This document shows, in pieces, positions 34,534-40,818 of a stretch of DNA of 40,818 nucleotides. Below the pieces are notes generated by a model. That model did not search any database, had not been told where the DNA came from, and saw only the letters and a list, made by a program, of their open reading frames with translations. Source of the DNA: Branchiostoma floridae (lineage: Eukaryota > Chordata > Leptocardii > Amphioxiformes > Branchiostomatidae); NCBI RefSeq assembly GCF_000003815.2, contig NC_049980.1, positions 20,466,782-20,507,599 of the forward strand, read 5' to 3'. The stretch's first letter is position 1. Each line of letters begins with the position of its first letter. A program made the position numbers and the translations under genes.

Positions 34534-37003
34534 ACAGTTGATTCTGCCATAGCCTTACTGAAAATCCCACGAAGAATGTGACAGTGCCTTTTATGATTGT
34601 CTGACATACTTAGCACTGGACATGAAATTATAGCAGGAAGGGTCTGCAATGGCACATCCATTTTTTCCCCAGGTTGATGTACCATTGTCCATTGAATTAA
34701 AAAGTACCTTTGTTTCAAAAGTATCTTTGTATCAGAGAATCAAACTGATTATGACAGAACATTGGTGAGCATTTGTAAAAGACCTGTACATACTAATGAA
34801 AAGAAGATGGACTGCCCACAGGGAAAAAGGGAACCCAGTGCATTATACTTTACCTGTTATGTTGAGAAGTTAGAAACCCTTAGGTAAGCATGCTGAAATA
34901 ATTTTGCTTGTCTGATATGATGTGTCCTCGTGTAAGATCATCGTTCTAGGGAGATCATTGAGGATTGAACTACTTTTATTGTACATGTATGTTAGATGTA
35001 ATGACTGGTTGACCAGTGATGGGCCTTTGTTTCTTGAAGCTTGACATGGTGCTTTATGTACATGAAACAAAGCTAATCTTGTCTTCTGTATGTATTGAAT
35101 GTAAACTTGGCAGGAAATCTAAATCATATGTAAGTATTGACTATTGTATTGTACTAATTGACCAGGGTACAACTGCTGTGTCAGACTTGCATCCTTTATA
35201 GAAAACTATGGTATTGTACTTATGTATAGGGTTAATAATTGACGGTTTAAATTTCGTGTGTATCATCAGCCAACTCTGTCACAGTATTGCATTGGTTTTT
35301 TTTTCATTTGCATAGCTTGGCCTTTTGCAAAGTAGAATTTATGTTGTAATGTTGGTTAAAGTACTTGTGGAGAGAGTGTAAGAAAGTTATTTATAGTGAA
35401 TTGTTGTGTTATGCTTTTTGTATAGTCTTAGCTTCAGGTGAAGGTTTCATTCAGTATTGTATAGGTTTCACCAGAACTGTTGAACAGTCAAACGATAGGA
35501 ATTCTGGGAGTTGTGGTTTAGATGTGTACAAATTCTACAAGGAATTATAACAAATAATTCATCAATTTTTCAACTGTATTTGTCAGTATTTAATTTGTTT
35601 TCTGGCAGCAGCCTTTTTTGGAATGCTACATACAATGTATGTCAATAAATTGGCTGACCTTAATTTGCACTTGATCTCACAAAAAGTGAACAAATTTCCT
35701 GACATACCAGTCCTAGTTATACACCACTATAACGAGCATGTACATGTAGTGTACTTTCACGAGATGACACTGCTGTCATGCTAGTTGGTTGATAGGAAGA
35801 GTCTGATGTATAAATTTACATGACTGTAATTTCAGGTTTAACCATCCAGCATGGTGGACAATGTTCTTAGTCACGTGACGAGTGCAAGCACCCCGTAGAG
35901 AACATATCTGTGCATACAGCTTCAATGTACATGTATTTCTATATACTATATATTATATATTAAGAAAACTACTGTTAGTGGTGTATATCTTGGAATCAGT
36001 TGCCATCCATCAGCTTTGACACATCTTGAACTTGCTTGAGTTCTGCTGTTGTCCGCAATTTTTGTAGGAATGTCCAGAGAAGTTGCACAACAGTTAGCAC
36101 ATACATTACTTCAAGTATCTTTCTGTAAAAGCTGTGTAAAATTTTGAAGCTGAATGCTTTTGTCCTGGATATCTTAACTATTTTAACATTCCAGGCAGAA
36201 ATGTTCTTCCAGTTTGAACTTTCCTCAGTATGGCTGTATTTATACTAGTATGAAAGTTGTTCATTTGATATACAAATATGTAGCTTACCACTTACACATT
36301 ATCCAGTAATGACCCTTTTTATCAGCATCAAGCAATGTACTGAGTCAAGGTCTGCCAAATGTTACTGGCATATTTTTTATGGACCACACAGAGTTTGTAA
36401 TATCTTTGTACAATGTTGCTCTGCTGAACGTTTGATCTCAGCAAGGACGTTATATACATTATATAACATCTTTGGTGTCAGAGGACTCAAAATGCGTTGA
36501 ATCTTTGAAGCGTGTCTTACTAGCTGTACATAAAAGTGGTAGTTTTGATATTCATTACAAAGAAACATGAGTAGACTATTGCTTTTATCTCTTGGTTGAT
36601 GGCAGATATCTGTAGAACAAAGTGAGTTTGTCACACCCCATTGAAATGTTTTTTTTTTTCAGATTGCTGTAACTTGAACAAAATGTTGTCCTTCTTGATC
36701 TATATGGTCCAAAATATTATTGTGATTGAAAAGGAATCTCATCACACATGTACTGGTGGACCACACCCATTTGATTTCTTGGTTCATGTAGATTAATCAA
36801 ACTCTATTATTAACATCTGAATATATGATATACAAGAACAAAGAATTTAGATTGGTGTGGATCTTACTACTTAGTAGTGCCATTTCTGGTTGAAATTGAA
36901 ACTACCAAATTGATAACATCTTGGAATGTTGGCCTTTGCTAATATTGTAGCTAATGCAGATTTTGTGGATTGATGTGTACAGTTTACTACTTTTGTAATA
37001 TGC

Positions 37004-37009
37004 AATAAA
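37004..37009 (+). terminator. Strong plus-strand poly(A) signal
   Basis: AATAAA followed after about 40 bases by a GT-rich stretch (TTTGTGTGTATGAGTGTGTG). This is the typical layout of a used polyadenylation site, but which gene it serves is unclear. Confidence 0.45.
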
Positions 37010-37476
37010 GTGAGATACCCTGGTGGTCATATGGCAAACACTAGTTGTGAGTAGTTTGTGTGTATGAGTGTGTGCGTATGTGGACTATTGAGTAAAAAAA
37101 CAAAGAATACAAGGATGAAAACTGGATTTATAACATGAACTGTTTTTTTAACAATCCCACCAACAAGGAAAGTTCTGCAATGTACAACAAGGGGAATAAG
37201 TAGTTGAAGTTAAGTAATCCTGTACAATATCAACTTGAAGAACAGAAATCTGTGAACTGTTATACGGACTATCTACACGACCTGGTGCAAGACATTCCAG
37301 TCACTCTATATCAACATCAATATAAGATGTAAGTCAACTGAAATTGATAAAGATTGTGGAGGAAAGCTTCCTTATACCATACCCATCTATTAGAGCATAA
37401 TTATTGAACAGCACCTCTACAAAAAGGCTAATACTAGTAACTGAGATCATCAATGGGGTGGTTTCCCCTTCATACT

Positions 37477-37829
37477 CAGGGCTCGAAATACTACCTGCAT
37501 ATGCAGGTTAGTGCAGGTAAAATTGGAGCTGTGCAGGTGTCTCTGGTGTCTACCTGCACCTAACCTGCACTGGTCCATGGTCAAGTTTATACATAAATGT
37601 CCTTTAATGTAGCTGTATATACAAATGTAGATTGTCATTAGCTCCATTGACTGTTACTACCTATAAAGTATCAAAGAAAAAATAGCAATGGTTCCTGAAC
37701 TATTTTAGTATGATCTAAAATTCCTAAATTCGGATTGGTGCAGGTAAAATTTGTCTGGTGCAGGTAATTTTCAATGTTACCTGCACTGGTGCAGGTATGC
37801 GTATGCAGAAAAAAGTATTTCGAGCCCTG
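37477..37829. mobile_element. 353-bp hAT-like MITE with CAGGT-rich interior
   Basis: Begins CAGGGCTCGAAATAC (37477-37491) and ends with its exact reverse complement (37815-37829). CAGGGCT ends resemble hAT termini. Both flanks share ATACT (37472-37476 and 37830-37834), shorter than the 8 bp expected for hAT. The interior repeats TGCAGGT and its complement ACCTGCA many times. No coding sequence. Confidence 0.75.
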
Positions 37830-38620
37830 ATACTGCTTTTGTGACTTGTCCTTAGCTTTCTGCTCCCAGCAAATCTCTTTCCGAAGTGCTATGGAAGTAA
37901 CAGTATCTTGTTTATCAACTACTAGTACTGGAAATGTGGCATGAACCTCATTCCAGTTCTTTGTTCTTCCATGTTCAAGAATGCCTCCTTGTGTTTTACT
38001 GAGAAATTGCAGTTTACCTGGTGTATTTTGAGATAGAATACTAACAATCGGTACAATGAACAGTACGATGTAAAATGTATGGAAACCAATGTTTTGAATA
38101 CTTCAAACATAAGCACTTCAAATGTATTCACATTTAAGAACATTTACCCACAAGAGGGCAATATAAATTTGGTTCTTAGCTACATGTAGCTAATCTAAGG
38201 CAACTTTTAGAACTGACTTTACCAGCTACACTGTATACAATATAACTAAATAAAATTTATTTACATCAATGGCAACAAGTTTGAAATTTACTCCATCATA
38301 AATGTACATACACTTATAAACCCAATGTTCAGCTATCTTCTAACTGCTGCAACAATATGAAAAATCAAGTTTTTTTCCTGTTCCCAATATCAACATTTTT
38401 TCAATCTAATGGTGTGGACAAGAGGAATCCAATATCCAAAAAAGACTTGTCAGACAAAAGGTCTGAAAGTCCCCACATTAACCTTTTGGGAACCTATCCT
38501 TCGGTCACAAAAATGTTGACACTTTTCTGCCAAGTTCACAACAAATTCATAACATATCTCTATTAGATGTTTTACAAAGCTATGCCAAAAGGCAACATTC
38601 TTAAAACTCACCACATATTT

Positions 38621-40818
<2,198 letters not shown>

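Larger units (their letters stand above)
34534..38255. other. AT-rich region, possible long 3' UTR and a hAT-like element
   Basis: No coding sequence recognised. Plus-strand AATAAA signals at 35644 and 37004, and an inverted-repeat element at 37477-37829, are the only structured features seen. Confidence 0.4.

Noticed and set aside
37477-37829. CRISPR-like or regulated tandem array (repeated GCAGGT)
   Set aside because: The repeats are irregular, occur in both orientations and are enclosed by transposon terminal repeats in an animal genome.

Overview
The window looks like nuclear DNA of an invertebrate deuterostome, most likely a cephalochordate (amphioxus, Branchiostoma). The genes have many short GT-AG introns, the protein families are those of bilaterian animals, and much of the intron and spacer DNA consists of short terminal-inverted-repeat elements and a tRNA-like SINE. 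The species call is inference; no marker gene proves it. One 100-N assembly gap lies at 20021-20120.

Layout. At 237-5195 (+) is the 3' two-thirds of NOL10, a nucleolar WD40/NUC153 protein of small-subunit ribosome assembly; its first exons lie off the left edge. Tail to tail with it, at 5880-8730 (-), is a four-exon SLC16-like (monocarboxylate transporter type) major-facilitator gene. At 10093-11326 (-) is a three-exon gene for a small two-pass membrane protein with a PPxY-bearing tail, TMEM171/TMEM61-like by layout. At 14862-15281 (-) is a 139-residue Ser/Arg-rich reading frame of unknown family. RPS21 occupies 17559-20477 (-), with a non-coding TOP/YY1-type first exon and a 16-base final coding exon. 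Head to head with it, a FAM110-family gene (+) has its coding exon at 26170-27231 and a probable 5' exon near 20860. After about 11 kb of repeat-rich DNA, the last three coding exons of a minus-strand gene (38621 to the right edge) end in a RAD51-binding motif like that of RAD51AP1/RAD51AP2.

Mobile DNA. The best-defined elements are a hAT-like MITE with an 8-bp target duplication inserted in a tRNA-like SINE (4264-4840), a 560-bp element with 16-bp perfect inverted repeats and a 5-bp target duplication (27763-28322), and further inverted-repeat elements at 8090-8170, 24844-24974, 30035-30180 and 37477-37829.

The genes do not form one pathway. Two serve ribosome production (NOL10, RPS21), one is a transporter, one a probable WW-domain-binding membrane adaptor, one centrosome/spindle associated and one linked to recombination. 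I see no clearly new biological system. The points most worth a second look are the uncharacterised small genes, the odd RPS21 C-terminus, the dense CAGGT cluster at 24045-24171, the CRE/E-box cluster at the 5' edge of a NOL10 exon, and the nested transposons.
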